A stretch of 64,000 nucleotides of DNA from Luidia sarsii. Taxonomy: Eukaryota > Echinodermata > Asteroidea > Paxillosida > Luidiidae. The translations under genes were made by a program, and so were the position numbers. The stretch covers positions 7,862,512 to 7,926,511 of the forward strand of contig OX465102.1 in assembly GCA_949987565.1 (NCBI GenBank). Direction: 5' to 3'. Below the pieces are notes generated by a model. It did not search any database, was not told the DNA's origin, and worked only from the letters and a program-made list of their open reading frames with translations. Below are positions 43,306-54,012 of this stretch, piece after piece; position 1 is the first letter of the stretch, and each line of letters begins with the position of its first letter.

Positions 43306-44363
43306 GGCGTAGTCGGCAGGATGGCGGCAAGCTGGAAATCCCGGATGACCGTTAGAACAGAGTGATTAATGTTTGCTTTATTTTGTGATCACTACTTAAT
43401 TCTTGAAATTGGCAAATTTTCAAAGTCGTACAGTTTGAGTAAAATTGTATCGTGATTACTGACTATTGACTGATTATTTTTGCAAGCGTAACAAAAAAAA
43501 AGTTCTTGGCAGAAGGCTGAAATTCTAACGTGTGACACCAATATAACAGTAATTTTTGGTTTTATTTGATGATCACTTGTTAATTGTTAAAGGTGTCAAA
43601 TTTTCAAAGTCGTACAGCGTGTGTGGATTTATATCAAGTTTAGGCCGACTGACTACTTACTTGATTTGTTTACAAGTGTTAACAGAAGAGAGTAGCATCC
43701 TCGAGTGATGTTGAAATTTTGAAGTGTAACACCAATACAGCAGAGTTATTTTAGTTTTATTTGGGATTACTAGTTGGTAATTGTTGACAAGGTGTCAGCC
43801 CATGGTGTTGCAGCGTATGTCTTTTGCTGACTACTAACTTGCATTGTTTACTATTGCTAATAGGCCGAATAGCAAAAAGAGTGTACTGATCAAAGATTTA
43901 TATACATGTACTAGTATTATATTCTTGCATAAGTTGCTACTCGGGAGTGTCAACAGTATTCGTGTCAGAAGGTTGGCCCTTTAAAATTGTTTTGCTGTTC
44001 AGTGGTTGATCAGAGTTTCAGATCCAGTATTGCTGTTGGTTTATCTTTATCACCAGTGTGTAAACAGTAGTCCCAGTAGAAGTTAAGGATCCATCCAAGC
44101 TCAGTTGTATAACTTTAAAAAAAAAAACTACAAAACTATATCGGAAATACATGTAGGTATAAGTTCATAGTTGAGGGGAAGTACAATTCGCCATTAATCA
44201 TTTTTAGTCTTCCCACACCTGCAAATTTATAAGGTGTTCAATAGTTAATAATTCTGATGTAGCATCCCAATTTATGTGATTGTTTTCTAACTTGAGAACA
44301 CCAGCCGAGATATTGTTAGAATTGGGATAGATTTCTCTTACGTGTCACCATTTTGGGAGTAAC
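43306..44363 (+). other. Element 2 leader, copy 1, with degenerate repeats
   Basis: Untranslated leader of about 1 kb between LTR and gag. Three diverged repeats of about 180 bp share GACACCAATATAACAG, TTTTATTTG.TGATCAC and CAAATTTTCAAAGTCGTACAG (about 43360-43830). The sequence just after the LTR (GGCGTAGTCGGCAGGAT) may be the primer-binding site, tRNA not identified. Confidence 0.55.
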
Positions 44364-45636
44364 ATGGCTTACGTAAGTATTAAAGGCCGCAAGTCTGTGC
44401 AACGTTTCCCTTTGGACGGAGAGGGTGGGCCCCTACCACTCGCCACCTTGCGTACACAGCACCCATCAGCCACTGGGTTGCTGTATGATGAAGGAGAGGA
44501 GAAGATAGTTGTTCCTGGTCATGCTGATGTTGTGAGGTCACCGCCAGGTGGTTGGGGCGACCGTATCTATACGGTGCTTTACCCGGAAGGTGCAAAGGGT
44601 GCTACTGAGGCTGGTTCGCTGCAAGGTCTGGAGGCACAACTAGCTAAGCTACTCACCAAACCACCGGCACCCTTAGTGATGGCACCAGACCGGAAGATCA
44701 TGGTGTTCGACGGCAAGGATCATCACAGGGATTAATAACGCTTTCGAGCGTTATTCTGTCCCCGAGGAGCAGAAAGGCCATTTTCTGTTAGATTATGTTC
44801 GTGGCGGACCACGAACGGAGGTCAGAGCTCTTCTTCAGGAGGATAAGAGCGCTGCTGAAATCCTTGCCTTTCTCCAGAGTTCTTACGGAGAGAAGCTCGC
44901 TGTTGGTGAGCTTCAGCGATTGTTCCTGGAGAAGAAACAGCGGAGGGGGGAGAGCATCCGAGAGTTCGCCGTTGATCTCGAAAAGCGCTTCGTCAGACTT
45001 ACGCAGCGTGATGCGAAGTTGTTCTCTAGCCCCAATGCAGCACTAGCCGAGCAATTCATAGAGGGACTTGATGACATCTACTTGCGGAACACTTGTAGAG
45101 ACCTCTATGAAAGAGGGACGGTCACATCATTCCGAGACCTACGAGAATACGCCTTGAAGCGAGAGGGGCAAGAAGCAGCACGAAGCAAGGCTGTTGCATC
45201 GGAAACGGCGTATCAAGCAGCTATCCACACTTCTGGAGGAGGCACGTCCAGAAATATCACCGACGGAGATGTGGTGGGTGCCCTACGTGAGATCGGAGAC
45301 CGAGTTGTACAGGCAGTGCGTGAGGCTGTAGCTCCTCCACCCCCGCAGAAGCAAGAGTATGGGTATCCTTATGCTCCACCGGGGGTGATGCACCAGTCAG
45401 GCGGGACGTACATGCAGTTCAGACAGGCGGGCTATCGAGATAAGTGCTATGCGTGTGGACGCCCCGGTCACTTCGCAAGAAATTGCCCGTCCAGGTCAGG
45501 ACCACCCCCGGCTATGTGGCAAAGAGAGCGAGCATCCAACCCTTGGCCTACCCCTCCTGACCAGTGTCCACGACCCACTGGGCCGAAGCCAGCAGCCCCA
45601 CCGTCCCAGGAGTTAAACGCACAACCTCCCCTGTAG
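44364..45636 (+). pseudogene. gag: Gag of element 2, frameshifted, copy 1
   Basis: Starts MAYVSIKGRKSVQRFPLD at 44364; the first frame ends at 44735. The main capsid frame is one base off and continues with NNAFERYSVPEEQKGHFLLD, FLQSSYGEKLAVGELQRLFL and REFAVDLEKRFVRL, to a single CCHC knuckle CYACGRPGHFARNC and a Pro-rich tail ending at 45636. The break lies at about 44715-44735. The end overlaps pol by 73 nt; pol is in the -1 frame. The same lesion is present in copy 2. Confidence 0.85.
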
Positions 45637-48600
45637 AGGGCTGTACAGCGGAAGTCGGAGTAAAGGGCCCGTTTTCCATGGATCCACATTTCCTATCACG
45701 TGCTGTTGGGGAATGTTACTCGTTATACGCTGTGTTCTCGAGCGTAGTTGTCAGATGCCTACTGGATCCAGGTTCCCAGGTGACTACTGTTGGGGAGCAA
45801 TACTTTAGGGCACACCTCCAGCCGAAGGGCTTCCAGCTTAAGCCAATTCCTGACCTCTTCTCTCTTGTCTCGGCCAATGGAAAGGATATTCCATATGTGG
45901 GGTACTTCGAGACAGACATAGAAGTTCTGGGCCAAACCATGCCGTCGCGCGTGGTACTGGTGTTACAGGAGACGTCACCCATGAAGTTGGGAAGAGAAGG
46001 GGTACCGGGTATTCTAGGGATGAACGTTTTGCAACAGTGTTGGGACCGGTTTGTGAGCAAAGCGTCGGGCAGTTGCCTTACAAAGATTGAGTGGCCACAT
46101 CAAGAAGCCAGTTGGCAGAAGGTGCTTCAGCTGATGGAAAAGACAGCCAAGTTTGGTTCTGGAGGAGGAATGGTTGGACGAGCATACCTCGGGGGACAGG
46201 CCATCGTGGTTTCCGCACGTCAAGGTGTGGTTGTTGAGGGAACAGGAAGTATCCACCCAGGGAAGACGTCTTATGATGCCATTTTAGAACCGCCAGAATG
46301 TGGAGGCCCACCTTCAGGGATAACTGTTCCGGCGTGTGTTGTCAGGGTGGAATCAGGGCGATTTTGTACCACCCTGTATAATGAGAGTAATGTTGATGTC
46401 ATCGTGCCTGAAGCTTCTGTGCTTGGGACACTAAGCCTTGGGAGAACAGTCGGAGAGGATCCACAGAGGCTACCAAAGACAGGGAACCTGGCCACTGTTG
46501 AGTCCAACGAGGTAACGGCAGTGAAGTTAACTGCATCAGCACCCGTCTCCGTAGACGTAGGTTCTCAACTGGCGCCCTATCAAAAGCAAAAGGTGGAGGC
46601 CTTGCTTTACAAGCATAAGGATGTGTTTTCAACAGATGATAGGGATCTGGGATACACAGACACTGTTTCCCACTGTATCGACACTGGAGACACTCACCCA
46701 TTGCGTCAGCGTCACCGCCCACTTCCACCTTCCCAATACCAAATAGTGCGAGAACACATCCAGAGCACAAGTCCGTGGGCATCTCCTGTGGTGATTGTAC
46801 AAAAGAAAGATGGTGGGATACGACTATGTGTGGATTATAGGCAGCTGAATATGTGTACACATCGCGACTCCTTCCCACTTCCAAGGATCGAAGAGTCACT
46901 CCAGGCACTCGGGGGAGCGCGATTTTTCACGGTTCTCGACCTTACCAGTGGCTATTATCAAGTAGCCATGAACCCCTCCGATGTTGAGAAGACGGCATTT
47001 GTGGTGCCCTTCGGCCTCTTTGAATACTTATGTATGCCGTTCGGCCTGACAAATGCTCCGGCTACTTTCCAACGTTTGATGCAAAGGTGTCTCGGTGATC
47101 AGTGTTTCGACAATGTCTTGATTTATCTAGACGACGTCATTGTCTACTCGAGGGACTTCGATTCCCATATGTCACACCTCGATAGAGTTTTCACCAGGTT
47201 GGCGGGCCACGGGCTGAAGCTTAAGCCTAGTAAGTGTCATTTACTCAAGTCTCAGGTTCGCTATCTTGGCCACCTTGTGTCAGGTGATGGAGTTGCCGTT
47301 GACCCAGAAAAGATCCAGGTGCTTCGAGAATGGCCTCGACCGTCCACCTTGAAGGAAGTGCGTTCATTCCTCGGATTCACTGGCTTTTTCCGGCGATTCA
47401 TCCAGGGTTACGCGACTATTGCGCGGCCTCTGTTCGACCTCCTGAAGTGTAATGACGAGAGAAGGAAGCCAAAGAAGCCAAACGTCAAGGTCGATTTTGG
47501 GGAGGCCGCCGAAGCAGCTTTTACGGCCCTGATTGATCACTTGACAAATGCACCGATCTTGTCTTATGCCGACTTTTCACGACCATTCAGGGTAGAGACG
47601 GATGCGAGTATCACAGGTTTGGGGGCCGTGCTACTGCAGTTGAATGATGAAGGAAAGCAACAGGTTATTGCATATGCCTCTAGAGTACTCCGACTAGCAG
47701 AACGGAGTGGTCGTTACAGCACGTTCAAACTAGAGTTGTTGGCCATCAAATGGGCGGTGACAGAAGTCTTCAAAGATTATCTGTTGGGTCAGAAGTTCTC
47801 GATTGTCACAGATCATCACCCGCTCTTGTTTATGGATAAGGCGAACTTAGGTTGCACTGAGATGAGGTGGGTCTTGCAGCTGAGTTCTTTCAACTATGAG
47901 CTGGAGTAGCGACCAGGGAAATCAAACCAGGTCCCCGATTTTCTCTCAAGGCGAGCTGGGTTTGGGAGCTGTGCCGATGCTTCAGAGGAATCCCCGACAG
48001 TGCCAAATGACAGAGAGCAAGATGCCGCCTGCGTCCCCAGGGTGAACAGTTCAACCGTCAACGCTTGTCTAGCGCATCATTCGTCTGAGATTGATGTCCC
48101 CCTGTTACTTCGGGACACCATAGATGCTTGCAGAATTGGTGGGATCTCTTGTCTACCAGGGCGTTCCACGGAGGAAATTGGCAGCCTTCAGAACGAAGAT
48201 CCGACATTGGGAAAGGTGATTCAGTTTCTCCGAAAAGGGATGCGACCTGACAGAGGGGAGCGTGCGAAACTCAGTAAGGAGGTCTTGGCCCTGTTACGGG
48301 ATTGGAAGAGATTGTCCATAGAAGATGGGTTACTCACAAGGAAGGTAGTTTCCCCATCAACGCAACAAGTTATTTTCCAGCTTCTCCTCCCCGCTGTGAT
48401 ACGTGATGAGACACTCACTCATTTCCATGATCAGAATGGCCATTTTGGGGCCAAGAGAACCTTCCATTTATTGTGGGATCGGTTCTATTGGTACAATATG
48501 GAGAATACGATAAAAGAATGGTGTGCAAAGTGCAAGCGTTGTGCAGTTGCCAAGGCTCCAAACCGAGCGACACGCCCTCCTTTGGGAACACTTTCAGCAA

Positions 48601-49673
48601 CAGCGCCGATGGAGGTCTTAGCAATGGACTTCACCGTCTTGGAGCCCTCCACCAGTGGGGTAGAGAACGTCTTGATTGTCACTGATGTATTTACGAAGTT
48701 TGTGTGGGCAGTACCTACCAGGGACCAGAAAGCTCTTACCGTGGCCAAGGCCTTGGTAACACATGTATTCCTCCCGTACGGCTGCCCCCTTCGCCTTCAC
48801 TCGGATCGTGGACAGAATTTTGAATCTCAGATTGTTTCACACCTGTGTCAGTTGTATGGGATACAACGAAGCCACACAACGCCTTATCACCCTGCCGGGA
48901 ACGGCCAGTGTGAACGTTTTAATAGAACGATGCACAACATGCTAGCAGCTTTACCTGAAGAGAAGAAGCGGCGGTGGCTTGATTACCTCCAAGCTCTTGT
49001 ATATGCATACAACAATTCCAAACATGCGACCACAGGCGTGGATCCGTTTTTTCTAATGTTTGGGCGGAATGGTCGATTCCCACTTAGCACCGACGTAGGC
49101 AGGGAAGCCCCCGGCAAGGATGGTGACATTGGGAATTATTTGCAGCGCCATCAGACGCAGCTCCGAACAGCGAGGAGAACTGCTAGGAAAGCAACCGAGC
49201 AGGCTGTTCAGGCTAGGAAGGCTGCCCATGCAGCAAAAGTTTTTGAAAGGCCGCTTGATGTCGGACAGTTCGTCCTTGTTAGATGCCGAATGCACAAGGG
49301 ACGCTCCAAGATTAAAGATTTCTGGGAAGAGAAGCCCTATCTTGTTGTTCGTCGACCTTTTGAGGATGGCCCAGTCTATGTCGTTCGAAACCAACTGGGT
49401 AAAGAAAAGGTTCTTCATCGCAGTGAGATAAAACACTGCCCGTGGGCATCAGAAGGCTTCCAGCATTTGTCTACAAGTAGTAGCAGTGACGAAAGGTTGT
49501 CCTCAGAGGAGCACGCAGATTCATGTGGTCCTAGAGGCTATGTTTTATATCCTCGATCAGTCTCACGTGGTGTTGGTAGTTGCGACGAGAGTTTCAGAGA
49601 AGCTGATGGGAGTGGTCCGCGTTACCCTGTCAGATCCAATCGCAACAAGCCACCACAGAAGTTCAAGTTTTAG
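45564..49673 (+). pseudogene. pol: Pol of element 2: PR-RT-RH-INT, one in-frame stop, copy 1
   Basis: Protease region CLLDPGSQVTTVG has D-P-G-S where D-T/S-G-S is expected. RT: SPWASPVVIVQKKDGGIRLC, LPRIEESLQALGGARFF, FGLTNAPATFQRLM and YLDDVIVYS (catalytic YLDD). RNase H: FRVETDASITGLGAVLLQ, YSTFKLELLAIKWAV and SIVTDHHPLLFM. TAG at 47907-47909 interrupts SSFNYELE and RPGKSNQVPDFLSR, with the frame unchanged on both sides. Integrase: HFHDQNGHFGAKRTF..CAKCKRC, MEVLAMDFTVLE, LHSDRGQNFE and GNGQCERFNRT, C-terminal domain to TAG at 49671-49673. One stop away from a complete frame. Confidence 0.88.
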
Positions 49674-49867
49674 ACTGAGGCTATGCCGAGTTATTACTGT
49701 TGTTGTTTTTGTTGTTAAGCATGAAGTTTTGAACTTAGAAGTGTCAACGTGTGTTCTCAGCCTGTTCTGAAGGTTTGGGGCTTTCTTTACTTAACTGTGA
49801 TTCCTTCGATGAAAAGTACCTCCACAATAGGCATCGAGGACGATGCCTACCTAGGCAGGGAAGAGTT
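49674..49867 (+). other. Element 2 3' untranslated segment with polypurine tract
   Basis: No further gene (no env). GGCAGGGAAGAG immediately before the LTR at 49868 is the probable polypurine tract. Confidence 0.5.
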
Positions 49868-51001
49868 GTAGAGAGGAGATACTGAAGCCCCCCATATTCC
49901 TTGTATAACTGTATTTTTGTATTTGTTCTTAACTATATTTTCCTGTGTCCAATTCATAATCCGCCCCCTCTTCACCAATATTAGGCCTTTGAATAATTCA
50001 TAGAAAACAAGCCCCTCTAAGATGTGAACAACCTTTAACCTGTAGGGATTTTATAATGAACACGTACTTCGGGACTAGATATTACATGTACTTATATTTT
50101 AATAGTTATCAATTTGACACCATCTACGCGTTACGCCCCACTTCCCTGAAACCATGCTTTAGCCAGGCAGTGCCTGCTCAACTCTTACAGGTAACTGTTC
50201 ATAATTTCTTACCGGTATTTCCATTCCCTTATTTTCTAAACCATAGGTATTTATGTTTTGGGTAATAGGCCTCTTATTTACAGCAGATTGTCATAGATTA
50301 GTTTGAGGGTATCGTGGGGGAAAACCAAGCCAAGTAAAGGGGGGGATTTTAATGATAATTTCGAGTTAGTATCGTCGTGGGAATGGGGCCAGAATTGCCC
50401 ACGTGTGATTGTAGTTTTGCACACGGCACGGTGCGACCGCTTAATATTTACGTTTACTGTGTTGGTGCACAGCATTCCATTTTTATACATTGTTATAAAC
50501 CATCTCTGGGTTGGGGCTCTCTAAAATATTGATATTAATAGCTGGACAGTTTATTTACCCCTGTGATTATTTTGGTTAGGTTTATTTTGAATGAATGAGG
50601 ATAGGAACAGTATGGTGCAGAAGGGGTGGATCTGTGTGAAAGTGTGTGTATGTGAGCGTCAGCCAGCGGCCGGGGTTGACCATGCGTGTGTGTGAATATG
50701 TGTATGTGTGTGTTCTATTCTTTATGTAACATACCTTAATCATGATAAAGATCAGAGTCTTTTCATCTATGTACTGTAATTGCAAATAGAAACGTAGACA
50801 TGTTAAATAAGTGAGTGCCTGCTCAACTCTTACAGGTGGCCCTTAGGGGCAGTATAATAAACTACTGAGGAACAGGAAGAATTGCGTCTCCGTCCAATTC
50901 CAGTTGTCACCAAGGACCTGTGTGCCCTCCCCTCCCAGGCACTCCCCCGTCCTCCCCGCAGTAGCCCCTCCACCGCCTCCAGACATTCCACCAACTCTAC
51001 A
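49868..51001 (+). repeat. Element 2, 3' LTR, copy 1
   Basis: 1,134 bp; matches 42200-43305 except for a replaced segment near 50137-50190, a lost CTGCCCCTATA at about 50731 and a 2-base G-run difference. Confidence 0.9.
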
Positions 51002-52407
51002 AAACAATCGCGGATGTCCAAATAAGTAATAGCCTAGATCCTGAGCATAGAAACCAAGTGAAACGAATCCTAGGTAGTCATCGCGATGTACTGACTGATT
51101 TACCAGGCGAAACTAATCTCGGTCGGCACAAAATCACCTTAACTTCCTCAGACCCAATTCGTAACAAACCATATCCGTTACCATTCGCCCTCAGAGAAAT
51201 CGTAAACACTGAAGTCGAAGAGATGATAAAAATGGGCATTATTGAACCCTCGAATTCACCTTATGCATCGCCAATCGTATTAGTGAAGAAAAGGGACGGA
51301 ACGAATAGGTTTTGCATCGACTTTAGGAAAATTAACAAAGTGACCGTATTTGACTCCGAGCCTTTACCCAGTCAAAATGAAATTTTCACAAAGCTTTATC
51401 AAGATCAATATTTCTCAAAACTCGACTTATCGAAAGGATACTGGCAAATTCCACTAAACGATGATGATAAAGCCAAAACTGCATTTCTAACCCCAAATGG
51501 ATTATTTCAATTTAAGGTCATGCCTTTTTGGTCTAGTGAACGCGCCAGCAACATTCACGCGAACTATGCGTTCATTACTCCATGGATTAGGAAATGTCGA
51601 AAACTTCATCGATGATATACTTATCCATACGCCTACCTGGGAAAAACACATCCAGACACTTAAAGAACTGCTTCTTCGACTCCGTAATGCCCATCTAACC
51701 GCGAAACCTAGCAAATGCGCAATAGGAATGGAAAGAGTTGAATTTCTAGGGCACGTGATAGGAGAAGGCCAACTTGCGCCTCAGCGAGAAAAGATTGACA
51801 AAATCCATTCGGCAGCATTACCTGAGACCAAGAAACAACTCAGATCTTTCCTTGGTCTTAGCGGATACTATAGAAGATTTATACCAAATTATGCCGCGAT
51901 TGCCGCCCCGCTTACAGACAAAACTAGGAACGTCGAACCTAACAGAATTGAATGGACTTCTAGCGCGAAGCAAACATTTAACACATTAAAATCTATGTTA
52001 TCTAAACCACCCATACTACATTTACCCAATTGTGAGCAACCATTTGTACTCAGAACTGATGCATCCGAGGCAGGCATCGGAGCTGTTTTGATGCAAGAAC
52101 GCGATGGTCACACTTTTCCCATTGCCTACGCTAGTCGAAAACTTCTCAACCGTGAACGCGCATATTCGGTCATCGAGAAAGAGTGTCTCGCATTGATGTA
52201 TGGTGTACATAAATTTCAGCAATACTTATATGGGCAGCCATTCATCCTAGAAACCGACCATCAGCCTCTCATGTACATGAACAAATCCAAATTAGCAATG
52301 CGCGAATTATGAGATGGGCGCTTGCTCTTCAACCGTATCGAATCCAACTTCGCGCAATCAAAGGGTCTGACAATGTTGGAGCAGACTTTTTGAGTAGGAA
52401 CTTGTAA
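51002..52407 (+). pseudogene. pol: Gmr1-like pol, RT and RNase H part, frameshifted
   Basis: Continuation of the pol at 40152-42199; the frame across the insertion is consistent when one AAAC copy is ignored. RT: SPYASPIVLVKKRDGTNRFC, LDLSKGYWQIPL, VNAPATFTRTM and a F-I-D-D catalytic box (NFIDDILIHTPTW). RNase H: FVLRTDASEAGIGAVLMQ, YSVIEKECLALMYGV and LETDHQPLMYM. Two one-base lesions: an extra T in the T-run at about 51525-51530, and a missing base at about 52300. The final frame ends TAA 52405-52407. Only one copy lies in this window. Confidence 0.85.
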
Positions 52408-52460
52408 ATAGAATTAACGTAAAGTTTCAGTTCACGAGATAAATGTGATACATTTACTTA

Positions 52461-52477
52461 AAAAGGGGGGAGTTAAT
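52461..52477 (+). promoter_or_regulatory. Polypurine tract of the Gmr1-like element
   Basis: AAAAGGGGGGAG followed by TTAAT, immediately before the LTR start at 52478. Primer for plus-strand synthesis. Confidence 0.75.
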
Positions 52478-53891
52478 TGTCAGAATTAGTCGTTGTTTTT
52501 ATTCTTTTTATTTTAGCAAAACACCCCTAACCATAGAATGGGTTACTCCAGCGCGCCAACTCCTGTTTTGACTTTTGCGCGCTGTCATCGTAGCCAATTG
52601 TATGCTTAGTCGGCGATCGTAGGACGCGCTTTTCGTTTCCTAGGCATTATGTAAATTCACCGGCCATGGTTATTGTCCGAAACCCGGTCATGTTATTGTT
52701 GTTTAAATGTCCGGCTGTTAAAGAATGTCCTGTTATTGTCGAATTTGGGAGTTGAATGGGTGTATGGGACACAACTCACTTGGGTTCCGATCTGTGAGGT
52801 CCATGGTGTGATCGAGAGAGTGCTAGTGACCAGTACCAACTTCCGTGAGGTCCCTGACACAGCAGGTGAGGATCGACCGGCGAAATACAGTCCCGGTACG
52901 AACTGATCGGCTTCTGAAAACCTTAGCCAAGCCCGATCCCTCAATTTTGGTCCCCCAAACAAACTTTTTGCAGCACTCAGCCTAGACACGACGACCGAGC
53001 CCATGCAAATGGAGATAACCGTAAGTTTGACTCTGTATAGGCCTAATAATTATATTAATCACTGCATGGTAAAGCCAAGAGTATCATTCGACGCAGAGGA
53101 TATTGGAATATTGATTGTATGACTTGGATTGTTAGAAACAAAAGGTTAACGGCATAGAGCCTAAAATTATTGCCAACATGTGTACAATGAAGTGAATCCT
53201 GATGGGAAAGTTAGAGGAATGTTTTATCTGTAATTTTGAAGTGAGTGACTTGGATCCATTGAAATGTTGTTGAGGATTACATAATAATTGATTGTTTAAA
53301 GGCTTAGAAAATGTTCCTAGAATTGTAGAGATTTTAGTGTATTTCAATGTATAGATGGCCGTACCCTTGGGGTCCTGAAGTCCTCTTATTTCGTTGATGT
53401 GGTGGGAGCAGGCTGTTACGCTATCCCAGAGGAAGGACGGCTACCGACAGAGCTTTGTGCCAGGCGTTCTGGACGGAGTCAAGACTGGTGCAAGCCCACT
53501 CGTCACCGTAGCCACGAATCGAAGGGCAGAAGTATTATTATTAGTGTGCATATTTATATTATTTTGAAGTGTGGCGGGTAAATCCCGAATGAGTCAAAGG
53601 CCGACTCACTAAAGCCACGAAGGGCTAAAGTATTGCCAGTATTTCTACATGTAATTTTGAAGTGTGGCGGGAAGTTCCCGACTGAGTCGAAGACCGACTC
53701 ACTGAAGCACTGAGTTCAGTGGTGGATTTTTAGATATCAAGTGTAATCAACAAATTGTAAATATTATATATAGATCAGAAGAGATAAGACATTATATGAA
53801 TTGAACCTTACTTTTGGTCTTGTTTCCATTTATTTTGAGTGCATTTCCTCAATCATTCAACTCGGTTTATTGCTTAACGGACTCGGTAACA
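52478..53891 (+). repeat. LTR B (shared, chimeric) of the Gmr1-like array
   Basis: 1,414 bp. It serves as 3' LTR of the first copy and 5' LTR of the second. Its first 860 bp differ from LTR A (about 11 substitutions, +11 bp, +26 bp), but the last 555 bp match LTR A exactly, as does everything downstream. Confidence 0.9.
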
Positions 53892-53894
53892 TTT

Positions 53895-53912
53895 TGGGGG
53901 CCTGTCCGGGAG
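53895..53912 (+). promoter_or_regulatory. Primer-binding site, copy 2
   Basis: Identical to 38791-38808, 3 nt after LTR B. Confidence 0.6.
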
Positions 53913-54012
53913 TTTAAGAAATTAAAAAAAAAAAAATATAAAAAAAATCTAGGAACAGAACTTGGAGACTAGACAACCCTATTTGCTGCTTGTATGATAC
54001 TCAGTCAATGTT

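Larger units (their letters stand above)
38233..48896 (+). repeat. 15,104-bp period tandem duplication, first copy of identical part
   Basis: From 38233 the sequence recurs at +15,104 up to the window end (53337-64000). All protein frames compared are identical, and I found no base difference by eye. This holds across two different retrotransposons, their leaders and LTRs, i.e. over 10.6 kb. Confidence 0.85.
42200..51001 (+). mobile_element. Nested Ty3/gypsy LTR retrotransposon (element 2), copy 1
   Basis: LTRs 42200-43305 and 49868-51001 (TGTAGAG...CTCTACA), AAAC duplication (42196-42199, 51002-51005). Conventional gag-PR-RT-RH-INT order, no env. It inserted in the Gmr1-like pol exactly between integrase and RT. 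Its own two LTRs differ by a replaced segment at about 42473/50137 and an 11-bp indel, so it is not brand new. Coding lesions: a gag frameshift and a pol stop. Confidence 0.9.
37411..53891 (+). mobile_element. Gmr1-like Ty3/gypsy LTR retrotransposon, split by a nested element
   Basis: LTR (37411-38787), primer-binding site, gag, protease, integrase, then a foreign LTR element (42200-51001), then RT-RNase H and a second LTR (52478-53891). The domains are Ty3/gypsy in sequence but ordered PR-INT-RT-RH as in copia, which defines Gmr1-like elements described from deuterostomes. No env-like frame lies between RNase H and the 3' LTR. A second, incomplete copy follows directly and shares the middle LTR. 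Confidence 0.85.

Noticed and set aside
52408..52460. env gene in either LTR element (endogenous retrovirus)
   Set aside because: Only about 50 bp lie between RNase H and the polypurine tract in the Gmr1-like element, and about 190 bp after integrase in element 2; neither has room for an envelope frame.
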